Of a stretch of 7,950 bases of DNA, positions 1 to 6,162 are shown one piece after another (position 1 is the first letter of the stretch; every line of letters begins with the position of its first letter). The DNA comes from an uncultured Woeseiaceae bacterium (GTDB lineage: Bacteria > Pseudomonadota > Gammaproteobacteria > Woeseiales > Woeseiaceae), in NCBI GenBank assembly GCA_947259435.1, contig CAMYMP010000339.1, forward strand, positions 1-7,950. The letters are read 5' to 3'. Under the pieces are notes generated by a model. The model saw nothing but the letters and a program-made list of their open reading frames with translations, was not told the DNA's origin and ran no database searches. Position numbers and translations under genes: made by a program.

Positions 1-492
1 CAGTTCGAGTTTCTGATTCTGGAGGGCGCACAGGCGGGCCTGAGCTGGTCTACGATCCTCAACAAACGTGAAGGCTACCGCAAGGCGTTCGCCGGCTTCG
101 ACGTCGAGAAGGTCGCGCGCTTTACGGAGAACCGCATCGAGAAACTGCTGCAGAATCCGGACATCGTCAGAAACAGGCTCAAAGTCCGGTCAGCCGTCAG
201 CAACGCCAGGGCGTTTCGTGCCGTGCAGAAAGAATTCGGCTCCTTCAGCGAATATATCTGGAGCTTCGTTGGCGGCCGGCCGATTCAGAATCGCTTCAGC
301 AAGGACGGCGAAATTCCGGCGACGTCGCCCGAGTCCGACGCCTTGAGCAAAGACCTCAAGAAACGCGGTTTCAAGTTTGTCGGCAGCACGATCATCTATG
401 CGCATATGCAGGCGACGGGCATGGTCAACGATCACGTTACCAGCTGTTTTCGCTACAAGCCCTGCGCCGCCCTGGCAAACAAAAGGTCCTGA
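1..492 (+). CDS. tag: DNA-3-methyladenine glycosylase I, 3' part (N-terminus outside window)
   Basis: This is the C-terminal 163 residues of Tag, the base-excision-repair enzyme that removes 3-methyladenine from alkylated DNA in the cytoplasm. The frame is open from base 1 and ends at TGA 490-492. Aligned from memory with E. coli Tag (about 187 aa), the first visible residue corresponds to about residue 31, so some 30 residues are missing, including the N-terminal Cys/His zinc ligands. The visible LEGAQAGLSW carries the conserved base-pocket Glu (residue 8, E. coli Glu38) and Trp (residue 16, E. coli Trp46). The block SDALSKDLKKRGFKFVGST and then VNDHVTSC are highly typical; the His and Cys in NDHxxxC are the remaining two zinc ligands. 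No truncation or frameshift is visible. It is transcribed toward the membrane-protein gene and is separated from it by 86 bp, so the two could be co-transcribed. The identification is firm. Confidence 0.95.
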   Translation, partial: QFEFLILEGAQAGLSWSTILNKREGYRKAFAGFDVEKVARFTENRIEKLLQNPDIVRNRLKVRSAVSNARAFRAVQKEFGSFSEYIWSFVGGRPIQNRFSKDGEIPATSPESDALSKDLKKRGFKFVGSTIIYAHMQATGMVNDHVTSCFRYKPCAALANKRS

Positions 493-495
493 CCC

Positions 496-528
496 GGCGG
501 ACCCGTCGCTTGCATTTGGCGGGTCGCC
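496..528 (+). other. GC-rich hairpin between tag and the membrane-protein gene
   Basis: Left arm GGCGGACCCG (496-505) pairs with right arm CGGGTCGCC (520-528), giving nine base pairs with one bulged G and a 14-nt loop. It starts four bases after the tag stop codon. It could slow or end transcription, or protect a 3' end. No run of T follows the right arm (GTTGG comes next), so it is not a standard Rho-independent terminator. I see no similar structure elsewhere in the window. The pairing is seen directly; any function is inferred. Confidence 0.35.
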
Positions 529-564
529 GTTGGATGATCGTGGCATCCCATTAACAACAAAATA

Positions 565-573
565 AAGAGGGGA
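565..573 (+). promoter_or_regulatory. Ribosome binding site of the four-helix membrane protein
   Basis: The purine-rich AAGAGGGGA lies five bases before ATG 579-581 and supports that start. It is the strongest Shine-Dalgarno-like sequence in the window; the - strand genes have weak ones or rely on coupling. This suggests the gene is translated independently of tag. Confidence 0.7.
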
Positions 574-578
574 TTGCC

Positions 579-1019
579 ATGGCCGACGTACTGAATGGTA
601 AACCGCCCATGACATTCTGGTTCATCGGCGGCGCCGCCTTGATCTGGAACCTGTTCGGATTGATGGTCTACGTGATGCAGGTCAGTGCGACGCCCGAACA
701 GCTTGCGCAAGCCTACACTCCGGAGCAGGTTGAATTTATGCTGGCTGTGCCCAAGTGGGCGACATCAGCGTTTGCAGTCGGCGTAACCACCGGGGTGCTG
801 GGCTGCCTGCTGTTGCTGTTGCGCAAGGCAATGGCGGGACCGATGTTTGTGATTTCGCTGGTCGCCGTACTCATTCAGGATCTCAATACTTTTGTTCTTA
901 ATGATGCGATTGCAATGTTCGGAACGACGCCGGCAATCATTCAGTCAGCCGTCGTGATAATCGGTGCTGCGCTCATCTGGTATTCGCGGATCGCCAAGAG
1001 CAAGGGCTGGATATCCTAG
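579..1019 (+). CDS. Small four-helix inner-membrane protein of unknown function
   Basis: The product has 146 residues and no function that I recognise. Four hydrophobic segments are visible at about residues 12-34, 60-82, 88-108 and 117-136, joined by short loops. The largest loop, between helices 1 and 2, is acidic and polar (ATPEQLAQAYTPEQVEF). The C-terminus is basic (SRIAKSKGWIS), which by the positive-inside rule would place both ends in the cytoplasm. The pattern of an N-terminal WNLFG..YVMQV, then P.WAT.AFA, then a short basic turn and a GW.S end resembles a family common in proteobacteria and often labelled hypothetical or, without good evidence, sugar transporter. Helix 3 contains polar IQDLN. 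There is no signal peptide cleavage site. A good ribosome binding site supports the ATG. The stop codon overlaps that of the convergent peptidase gene. The reading frame is well supported; the role is unknown. Confidence 0.85.
   Translation: MADVLNGKPPMTFWFIGGAALIWNLFGLMVYVMQVSATPEQLAQAYTPEQVEFMLAVPKWATSAFAVGVTTGVLGCLLLLLRKAMAGPMFVISLVAVLIQDLNTFVLNDAIAMFGTTPAIIQSAVVIIGAALIWYSRIAKSKGWIS
1016..1019. other. Shared CTAG: overlapping stop codons of convergent genes
   Basis: The palindrome CTAG supplies TAG at 1017-1019 for the + strand membrane-protein gene and TAG at 1018-1016 for the - strand peptidase gene. The two genes therefore meet tail to tail with a 4-bp overlap and no room for an intergenic terminator. 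Transcripts from the two sides must extend into one another. Confidence 0.9.
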
Positions 1020-4000
1020 TTGCCGATTCGAATGATCGTGATCCCGGAGAGGCCCTGCGGCGTGTTATGCGATATGCCGCCAAGATAAATAGTATCGGAT
1101 AAGAGTCCGGACCAGTTGACCGTTAGGTTTTCGGTGCTGCCCGCATTGACAAAAGCAGGGCCGGCCACGGTCATGTTGCCCTGGTCGTCGTCCAGGCCGA
1201 AAGACCAGGCGAGCAGGCTGTAGTTTGCGCCGGCGCCACCTGCAAACTCGTCCGTATCGAAGCCGTGCACAAGCACCGTATAGCGCCCACCCGCCGGGAG
1301 CAGGAAGTTGACCTCTTCCTCCGAGGTCGGCTCGCCACTTTCTCCAATGCGTACGCAGTTGATGAGATCTGCGCAGTAGTAAATGTACAGGTCAAGATCG
1401 TCATCACCATCGGTCAATGTGTCGAACAGCGCGAAACGTAAATACGCCTGATCTGCAGGAAGCCCGTGCACGCCCGGTGAATAGGCGCCCGTATAGCCAA
1501 ACTCAACATCGAAGTTGAGTGCGCCATCAGCACCAAACGCCGTTACTTCAGCTGGTGCCGTAATTGACGTTGGCCGAATCGCGAGCGCACTGTAAGCCGT
1601 GTGATTGCCACTGTCCCAGGTCAGCGATCCGAAGCGCCATAAATCGAGCGGACCGGACTCGAAGCTGAAAGTGATATCAAACGATACCGACTCTCCTGGC
1701 GCCAGACTAATGCTCGGCGGGACCACGCTGACAGCAATGCCGGACGGTGCGATGATGTTCGCAACGTAAGTCTCGGCCTGATCGCCGACATTCCTGACGC
1801 TTCTGCGGACGGTTCGTTCATTGGCAAGCCGCGCCACGGCAATGGACGGCTGATTGAGGTCCGCGGCCGCAAATGACAGGCCAGCCGCTTCGAGTTCGTC
1901 GCAGCGTTCTGGCGTTACGGCCGGTGACTCAATGCCGCAAGCGAAGGCGTCGAATTCGTCATCGCTAACATCGTAAACGAGCCCCGGGTCATTGGCGCCG
2001 TTCGGCACGATATGTCCGGCACCGAAGTCGAATGGATTTGCGGAAGTCTCGCCATCTGCACCGACGACTGACTGTCGCGCCGTCGTCATCAAGGCGGACT
2101 TGATGGCTGACGGGCTCCAGTCGGGGTGGGCCTGCAGCAAAAGCGCCGCAACGCCCGCGACGTGTGGCGTCGACATCGAAGTGCCCGAGAGGTAAGCAAA
2201 GTTCTCGTCGGGTGTCGCATTCGTTGCGTCTGGCGTGTAGCCGGCGAGAATGTTGACCCCTGGGGCAGTAACATCGGGCTTGAGGATGTCCGGAGCGGGC
2301 CCCGGCCCGCGCGCCGAGAACGAGGCCATGACGTGGCCCGTGTCGCTCTCGGTCAATAGCTGCCCGTCGTCGAGCAGGACAGTAACTTCATTGCCTGCGT
2401 CGAATTCGGCAATGATCAGATTGCCGTCGGCCTGCCCGATCATGAGCGCTGGGATATCAGATTCCTCCGCAGTGCCGTTCATGACGATCGGGTCGCCAGC
2501 GAGGTTATACACCAGCGCCGCTACGGCACCGGCATCGGCGGCATTCTTGATCTTGTCCGTGAAGGTGCAGCCACCGCGCTGGATCAGCGCTATGTTGTCG
2601 GACACGTCGGCCGCGTTGACAAGTGGTTCACAAGCATCAGATGTCGTGCCATCCGAACCATCGTTGAGTGTGTCGTCGTCGTCATCGACCAGCACCAGCG
2701 TGCCGTCAATGGGGCCTCGATCCGCAAGTTTGGGCGTGAAGTTCGCCTCCTTGACGGCAATAAGGCCGGCAATCGCCGCCGGTGTCTTTATCTCGATTGC
2801 CTCAAAGGAGGATTTGCCCTCGCGGCTGGAGGCCCCCGCGGTAATAACCCACGGGCCGCCCGCGGGCGACCCTATGGTGCCCAGATTGGGCCCTTCGTTA
2901 CCGGCGGCGACGACCGTTAGAACCCCGGCCCTGGTAGCTCCCATCAGCGCCACGTCATCGGGCGCCGTGACGCGCGTGAGTGAGCTGCCGACGGAATAGT
3001 TGATGATGTCTACGCCGTCGGCGACTGCGGCATCGATGGCGTTAGCGAGGTCAGATGTATTACAGCTTGCCCGCTGATCGTCCGGGCGCAACCAGCATGC
3101 CTTGTAAACTGCCACTCTCGCTCGCGGTGCAATGCCTTCAATTCGGCCGATAAAAGAGCCGAAGATCGATGCTTTGACGCGATTACCCGCCGCCGTCGTC
3201 GCCGTGTGGGTGCCGTGGCCGTCGACATCGCGCGCGGACCGAATCTCGCCCTCGTCAATGGGCCCCGAGGCTTCTGCACCTTCGATGAAATAGCGCGCGC
3301 CGATGAGCTTGTTGTTGCAGTCCGTTGCCTCGAAGTCTTCGCCCGCCTGGCAGATGCCGTTCCAGGCCTCGGGCGGCTCGAACAGCAGCACATCGTCGCG
3401 CTTCTCGAAACGACGGCAAAGCCAGCGGCCAAGCAGTGAGTTCTCGGCCCAATCGCCCTGGCACAATCGGGGCCGATCCGCTTCCCGGGTATCCTTAAGG
3501 GCGGGATGCTTCGGCGCGATACCGCTATCAATGACGCCAATGATGACATCCTCACCATCCAGCCCCGGCGTGCCGCGCAGGCCGACGTCAGCATCGAACA
3601 GCCCCAGAAATTCGAGGCTGAAGTTCGTTGCGAGCGGGCGAATCTCGTCCTCCCAGACATGCAGTACCTCCGGGAGACTGTCGAGCTTGTGGGCCTGCGA
3701 GGGATGCATCCTTGCGGCAAATCCGTTCAGGCTGTACTGGTAGCGATAGATCAATTCCGCATCGGCGCCAGCTTTTGCAAACACCGTATTCTGTTGTTCC
3801 GCCAGTCGCGCCGTGTAGCTTTGCATCGCTGCGCTGGCCTTGTCGAAGCGAACACGCGGCGCGCCACCGGCGCCTGATTTGAGCGCTGCGCTGGACAGGG
3901 CGGCGTGATGTCCTGCCGCGGCCGGTTCCTTGAGCTGCACGATATAGACTTTGCGCGCGCTGGGATCTTCGGTGTCGGCCAGGCGAATCGCTCCGAGGCT

Positions 4001-4090
4001 GCCGGCGTCGCGCAATTGCGATTCGTACTCCGCCAGCGCGTCGACAGAAGCCAGCAACAAGAGAATTGCCAGTAGACGCAGGGTAGGCAC
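1016..4090 (-). CDS. Secreted subtilisin-like (S8) serine peptidase with PA domain, cucumisin-type
   Basis: This 1024-residue exported protease is probably made as a zymogen. In order it shows a signal peptide (about 1-20, one Arg, Leu-rich core, ALA before EYE), an I9-type propeptide (about 45-150, with YIVQLKEP and YSLNGFAA), an S8 catalytic domain (about 175-675) interrupted by a PA domain (about 465-570), an Fn3-like domain (about 745-840), and a beta-rich PPC-like C-terminal region (about 855-1024, with DDDLDLYIYYC). The triad is Asp188 (DSG), His292 (GHGTH) and Ser638 (GTSMSTPHVAG), with oxyanion Asn398 (AAGNEGP). All are intact. Twelve cysteines lie mostly in close pairs (210/225, 247/258, 332/343, 487/508, 718/730, 906/912), which suits disulfides outside the cytoplasm. 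There is no LPxTG, GlyGly-CTERM or autotransporter domain, so release or periplasmic location is likely. The start is GTG, directly after the AhpD-like gene's TAA, with a weak GGA 7 bases upstream. The substrate is unknown. Confidence 0.94.
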   Translation of the reverse strand: MPTLRLLAILLLLASVDALAEYESQLRDAGSLGAIRLADTEDPSARKVYIVQLKEPAAAGHHAALSSAALKSGAGGAPRVRFDKASAAMQSYTARLAEQQNTVFAKAGADAELIYRYQYSLNGFAARMHPSQAHKLDSLPEVLHVWEDEIRPLATNFSLEFLGLFDADVGLRGTPGLDGEDVIIGVIDSGIAPKHPALKDTREADRPRLCQGDWAENSLLGRWLCRRFEKRDDVLLFEPPEAWNGICQAGEDFEATDCNNKLIGARYFIEGAEASGPIDEGEIRSARDVDGHGTHTATTAAGNRVKASIFGSFIGRIEGIAPRARVAVYKACWLRPDDQRASCNTSDLANAIDAAVADGVDIINYSVGSSLTRVTAPDDVALMGATRAGVLTVVAAGNEGPNLGTIGSPAGGPWVITAGASSREGKSSFEAIEIKTPAAIAGLIAVKEANFTPKLADRGPIDGTLVLVDDDDDTLNDGSDGTTSDACEPLVNAADVSDNIALIQRGGCTFTDKIKNAADAGAVAALVYNLAGDPIVMNGTAEESDIPALMIGQADGNLIIAEFDAGNEVTVLLDDGQLLTESDTGHVMASFSARGPGPAPDILKPDVTAPGVNILAGYTPDATNATPDENFAYLSGTSMSTPHVAGVAALLLQAHPDWSPSAIKSALMTTARQSVVGADGETSANPFDFGAGHIVPNGANDPGLVYDVSDDEFDAFACGIESPAVTPERCDELEAAGLSFAAADLNQPSIAVARLANERTVRRSVRNVGDQAETYVANIIAPSGIAVSVVPPSISLAPGESVSFDITFSFESGPLDLWRFGSLTWDSGNHTAYSALAIRPTSITAPAEVTAFGADGALNFDVEFGYTGAYSPGVHGLPADQAYLRFALFDTLTDGDDDLDLYIYYCADLINCVRIGESGEPTSEEEVNFLLPAGGRYTVLVHGFDTDEFAGGAGANYSLLAWSFGLDDDQGNMTVAGPAFVNAGSTENLTVNWSGLLSDTIYLGGISHNTPQGLSGITIIRIGN

Positions 4091-4621
4091 TTATTCGTCC
4101 AGATAGCCGCTCAATTCTTGAGCCGAAAACGCAACGCCAAGCCCTGACGCAATGCGGTTGACGAAATTGAAATAGCCGACGATAAGCGTCAGGTCGAGAA
4201 TGTCTCTGTCGGATAATCCGACCGCGCGCAGCTCGCCGAGGTCACTCTCGGTCATCGCAGACGGCGCCGATGTCAGTTTTTCGGCGTGGCGCACGATATT
4301 ACTCAAGCGGGGCTCGAGGGCCTCCAGCCCGTCGGCGCTCGTTAGCATCTCGAGCGTCTCGTCATCTTTGATGTAGTTTCTCAGAGCTTCGGTGTGGTGA
4401 TTGACACAGTAAGAACAATCATTCGCAGCCGACACGACGACCGCGATTGCCTCTCGTTCTGCGCGACTAAGGCCGGAGAGATGGGCCCCCATCGCCTCGG
4501 GATTGAGGCTGTGCACTTTCAGGATATTTGAGACTTTGCCGCGCTTCTTTACGAGCTCGGCATACATCTCGCTCAGCTTGCCGTCGGCATCGCCGGCTTC
4601 GATTTCATCAATCCACGACAT
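4091..4621 (-). CDS. AhpD-like / carboxymuconolactone decarboxylase-family CxxC protein (peroxidase-related)
   Basis: This is a 176-residue cytoplasmic, mostly helical protein of the AhpD-like superfamily, whose members reduce peroxides or disulfides through a CxxC pair. It contains DCSYCVNHH with Cys69 and Cys72. Glu57 lies 12 residues before Cys69 and His76 four after Cys72, matching the spacing of the AhpD proton relay (Glu118, Cys130, Cys133, His137 in mycobacterial AhpD). The block SRAEREAIAVVVSAANDCSYC is typical of the uncharacterised peroxidase-related subgroup. The segment between NPEAMGAHLS and GLSRAERE looks about 8-12 residues shorter than in relatives I recall. The gene lies 63 bp after hemF, and its TAA abuts the peptidase GTG, so the two are probably translated together. 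ATG 4621-4619 has GAAGG directly against it, too close for a good ribosome site. It is not decarboxylase by necessity: the family name is historical. Actual substrate unknown. Confidence 0.87.
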   Translation of the reverse strand: MSWIDEIEAGDADGKLSEMYAELVKKRGKVSNILKVHSLNPEAMGAHLSGLSRAEREAIAVVVSAANDCSYCVNHHTEALRNYIKDDETLEMLTSADGLEALEPRLSNIVRHAEKLTSAPSAMTESDLGELRAVGLSDRDILDLTLIVGYFNFVNRIASGLGVAFSAQELSGYLDE

Positions 4622-4684
4622 CCTTCGACGTTACCACTCAAGGCGCCAAAAGAGAATGTTCGACAGATGCGACCCGGCAGCTGG

Positions 4685-5608
4685 TCAATCTGCTGTCGTT
4701 GTGTCGTGTCGCAGCCAGTCCCGGGGCCGCAGAAAATCGCTGTAGAGCTTCGCTTCGGCCGAACCGGCTTCCGGATGCCAGTCATACTCCCAGCGCACTC
4801 GCGGCGGCAGTGACATCAGGATGGATTCAGTTCGGCCACCGGATTGCAGTCCGAAAATCGTTCCGCGGTCATAGATGAGATTGAACTCGACATAACGGCC
4901 GCGACGGTATAGTTGAAACTCGCGTTGCCGTTCTCCGTAACGATGATTTTTGCGCTTTTCGACGATCGGGCGATAGGCGGGTAGAAACGCGTTCCCCGCC
5001 GATTGCAGAAACGCGAAGCTCTTCTCAAAGCCGAACTCATTAAGGTCATCGAAAAACAGACCACCGATACCGCGTGTCTCATTTCGATGTTTGAGAAAAA
5101 AGTACTCGTCGCACCACTGCTTAAACCGGTCGTAGAGATCGTCACCGAACGGTCTGCACGCGTCTCTCGCGACCCGGTGCCAGTGAATGACGTCCTCTTC
5201 GAAGGCGTAATAGGGCGTCAGGTCAAAGCCGCCACCAAACCACCACGCCGAAACGTCTTCGTTACTTGCCGTGAAGAAACGATAATTCGCATGCGTCGTC
5301 GGCACGTACGGGTTGCGCGGATGAATAACGAGCGACATGCCAACGGCCTGAAAGCCGCTGCCCGCAAGTTCTGGCCGATGTTTGGTTGCCGACGGTGGCA
5401 TTTTGTCGCCAAAGACGTGAGAAAAGCCGACGCCGGCTTGCTCGAAAACGCCGCCGTTGCTAAGCACGCAGCTCAGGCCACCGCCGCCACCGGGCCTGTC
5501 CCACGCATCGCGACGAAAGTCCGCGTTGCCGTCGAGTTGTTCGAGCTCGGTGACAACGCGATTCTGCAGGGCCTGCAAATAGTCTTTGACTTGATCGAGT
5601 TCGTTCAT
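4685..5608 (-). CDS. hemF: Oxygen-dependent coproporphyrinogen III oxidase
   Basis: HemF converts coproporphyrinogen III to protoporphyrinogen IX by two oxidative decarboxylations that use O2, late in haem synthesis in the cytoplasm. From ATG 5608-5606 the protein has 307 residues, close to the 299 of E. coli HemF. Visible blocks are [22 protein letters not shown] (near residues 38-59), [19 protein letters not shown] (121-134) and [10 protein letters not shown] (241-250). The four His residues conserved as metal or catalytic ligands fall at 96, 106, 144 and 174, as in E. coli (96, 106, 145, 175). The frame stays open upstream to 5698, but that 30-residue extension is Arg-rich, unlike the family, and lies wholly inside tsaC. 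The chosen ATG overlaps the tsaC stop as ATGA, and with no clear ribosome site it is probably translated by coupling to tsaC. Its presence implies growth with oxygen. Confidence 0.97.
   Translation of the reverse strand: MNELDQVKDYLQALQNRVVTELEQLDGNADFRRDAWDRPGGGGGLSCVLSNGGVFEQAGVGFSHVFGDKMPPSATKHRPELAGSGFQAVGMSLVIHPRNPYVPTTHANYRFFTASNEDVSAWWFGGGFDLTPYYAFEEDVIHWHRVARDACRPFGDDLYDRFKQWCDEYFFLKHRNETRGIGGLFFDDLNEFGFEKSFAFLQSAGNAFLPAYRPIVEKRKNHRYGERQREFQLYRRGRYVEFNLIYDRGTIFGLQSGGRTESILMSLPPRVRWEYDWHPEAGSAEAKLYSDFLRPRDWLRHDTTTAD
5605..5608 (-). other. ATGA start/stop overlap coupling tsaC and hemF
   Basis: On the - strand the hemF ATG (5608-5606) shares bases with the tsaC TGA (5607-5605). The 25 bases upstream lack a clear Shine-Dalgarno sequence, which suggests that ribosomes finishing tsaC restart on hemF. 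Confidence 0.85.
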
Positions 5609-6153
5609 GCAGCGTAAGGCCGAATAATTTTGCCGGTTGCAAGATCGCGGATTTCTGATGCGCCAGATGATGGGCCCGGTACGATGTAGTCTACACAAGC
5701 TCCGAACTTGCGGCGCAGCACAATACGGTTTCGGGCAACGCGTTGGCCAGCGAGGTTCGCGCTGGTCGATACGATGGGCGACTCTACTGCGGCGCAGATT
5801 GCCGCTGCGATCGGATTGCTCGCCAGCCGAACTGCCAGGCTTGCATGATCACCGGTGACAAGCCACAAGACATCGTCCTGCGCGGGTGCGACCCATGTTA
5901 TCGGATGCGAGGGGTCAGGGTCTGGGATGCGGGATGCGTCCGGGTCGACCCAGGCATCGAGCTGTGACCTGTCCGATGCGATCAGGATCAGTCCCTTGCA
6001 TGGATCGCGTCGCTTTAGCGCCAGCAGGCGCTGTATCGCATCGATATCGTCTGGCATGCAGCCCAGACCGTAGACGCCCTCGGTCGGATATGCGATGACA
6101 CCGCCGCCGAGCAATGTGTCGGCGGCGCGCATGATTGACAACTTCATGAGCAT
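5605..6153 (-). CDS. tsaC: L-threonylcarbamoyladenylate synthase (YrdC/Sua5 domain)
   Basis: TsaC makes threonylcarbamoyl-AMP from threonine, bicarbonate and ATP, the first step of the universal t6A modification at position 37 of ANN-decoding tRNAs. The product has 182 residues (E. coli 190) and is a lone YrdC domain without the Sua5 C-terminal extension. Typical blocks are [14 protein letters not shown] (19-32), [16 protein letters not shown] (44-59) with Lys47 and Arg49, ASLAVRL (104-110), and VSTSANLAG (128-136) with the conserved SxN. The end [17 protein letters not shown] matches the proteobacterial form. The WPGP-type motif expected before the TW.APA strand is replaced by DPDPSHP (see findings). 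Two starts are possible: ATG 6153-6151 or ATG 6147-6145 (180 aa); the GGA seven bases before the second favours it slightly. The gene begins 9-15 bp after the topA stop. Confidence 0.93.
   Translation of the reverse strand: MLMKLSIMRAADTLLGGGVIAYPTEGVYGLGCMPDDIDAIQRLLALKRRDPCKGLILIASDRSQLDAWVDPDASRIPDPDPSHPITWVAPAQDDVLWLVTGDHASLAVRLASNPIAAAICAAVESPIVSTSANLAGQRVARNRIVLRRKFGACVDYIVPGPSSGASEIRDLATGKIIRPYAA
5903..5938. repeat. Three copies of the 7-mer GGATGCG inside tsaC
   Basis: GGATGCG occurs at 5903-5909, 5925-5931 and 5932-5938; the last two are in tandem. On the coding strand they read CGCATCC and lie in the Asp/Pro-rich stretch that takes the place of the usual WPGP-type motif of TsaC. 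Local duplication may have reshaped this loop. Confidence 0.6.
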
Positions 6154-6162
6154 GTCCGGCGT

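Noticed and set aside
510..538. Possible promoter TTGCAT-17 bp-GATGAT before the membrane-protein gene
   Set aside because: It matches only 3 of 6 bases at -35 and 4 of 6 at -10, and the -35 part lies in the hairpin loop. That is too weak to annotate.
190..615. A 141-codon - strand open frame opposite tag and the spacer
   Set aside because: It is antisense to the clearly conserved tag sequence, with no motif and no ribosome site.
2250..2999. A 249-codon open frame on the + strand, antisense to the peptidase gene
   Set aside because: It is Ser/Ala/Pro-rich with no recognisable motif and lies wholly opposite the conserved S8/PA coding region. High G+C and codon bias readily create such shadow frames.
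3010..3720. A 236-codon open frame in another - strand frame within the peptidase gene
   Set aside because: It is Arg/Ser-rich, typical of a shifted frame of a GC-rich gene. The overlapping peptidase frame carries the propeptide and the Asp and His catalytic motifs.
4622..4684. Possible promoter or terminator in the 63-bp gap between hemF and the AhpD-like gene
   Set aside because: I see no convincing -35/-10 pair, and no stem followed by a T-run on the - strand, so continued transcription from hemF is the simpler reading.
5609..5698. A 30-codon upstream extension of hemF
   Set aside because: It lies inside tsaC, is Arg-rich and unlike HemF N-termini. The internal ATG overlapping the tsaC stop gives the family's usual length.
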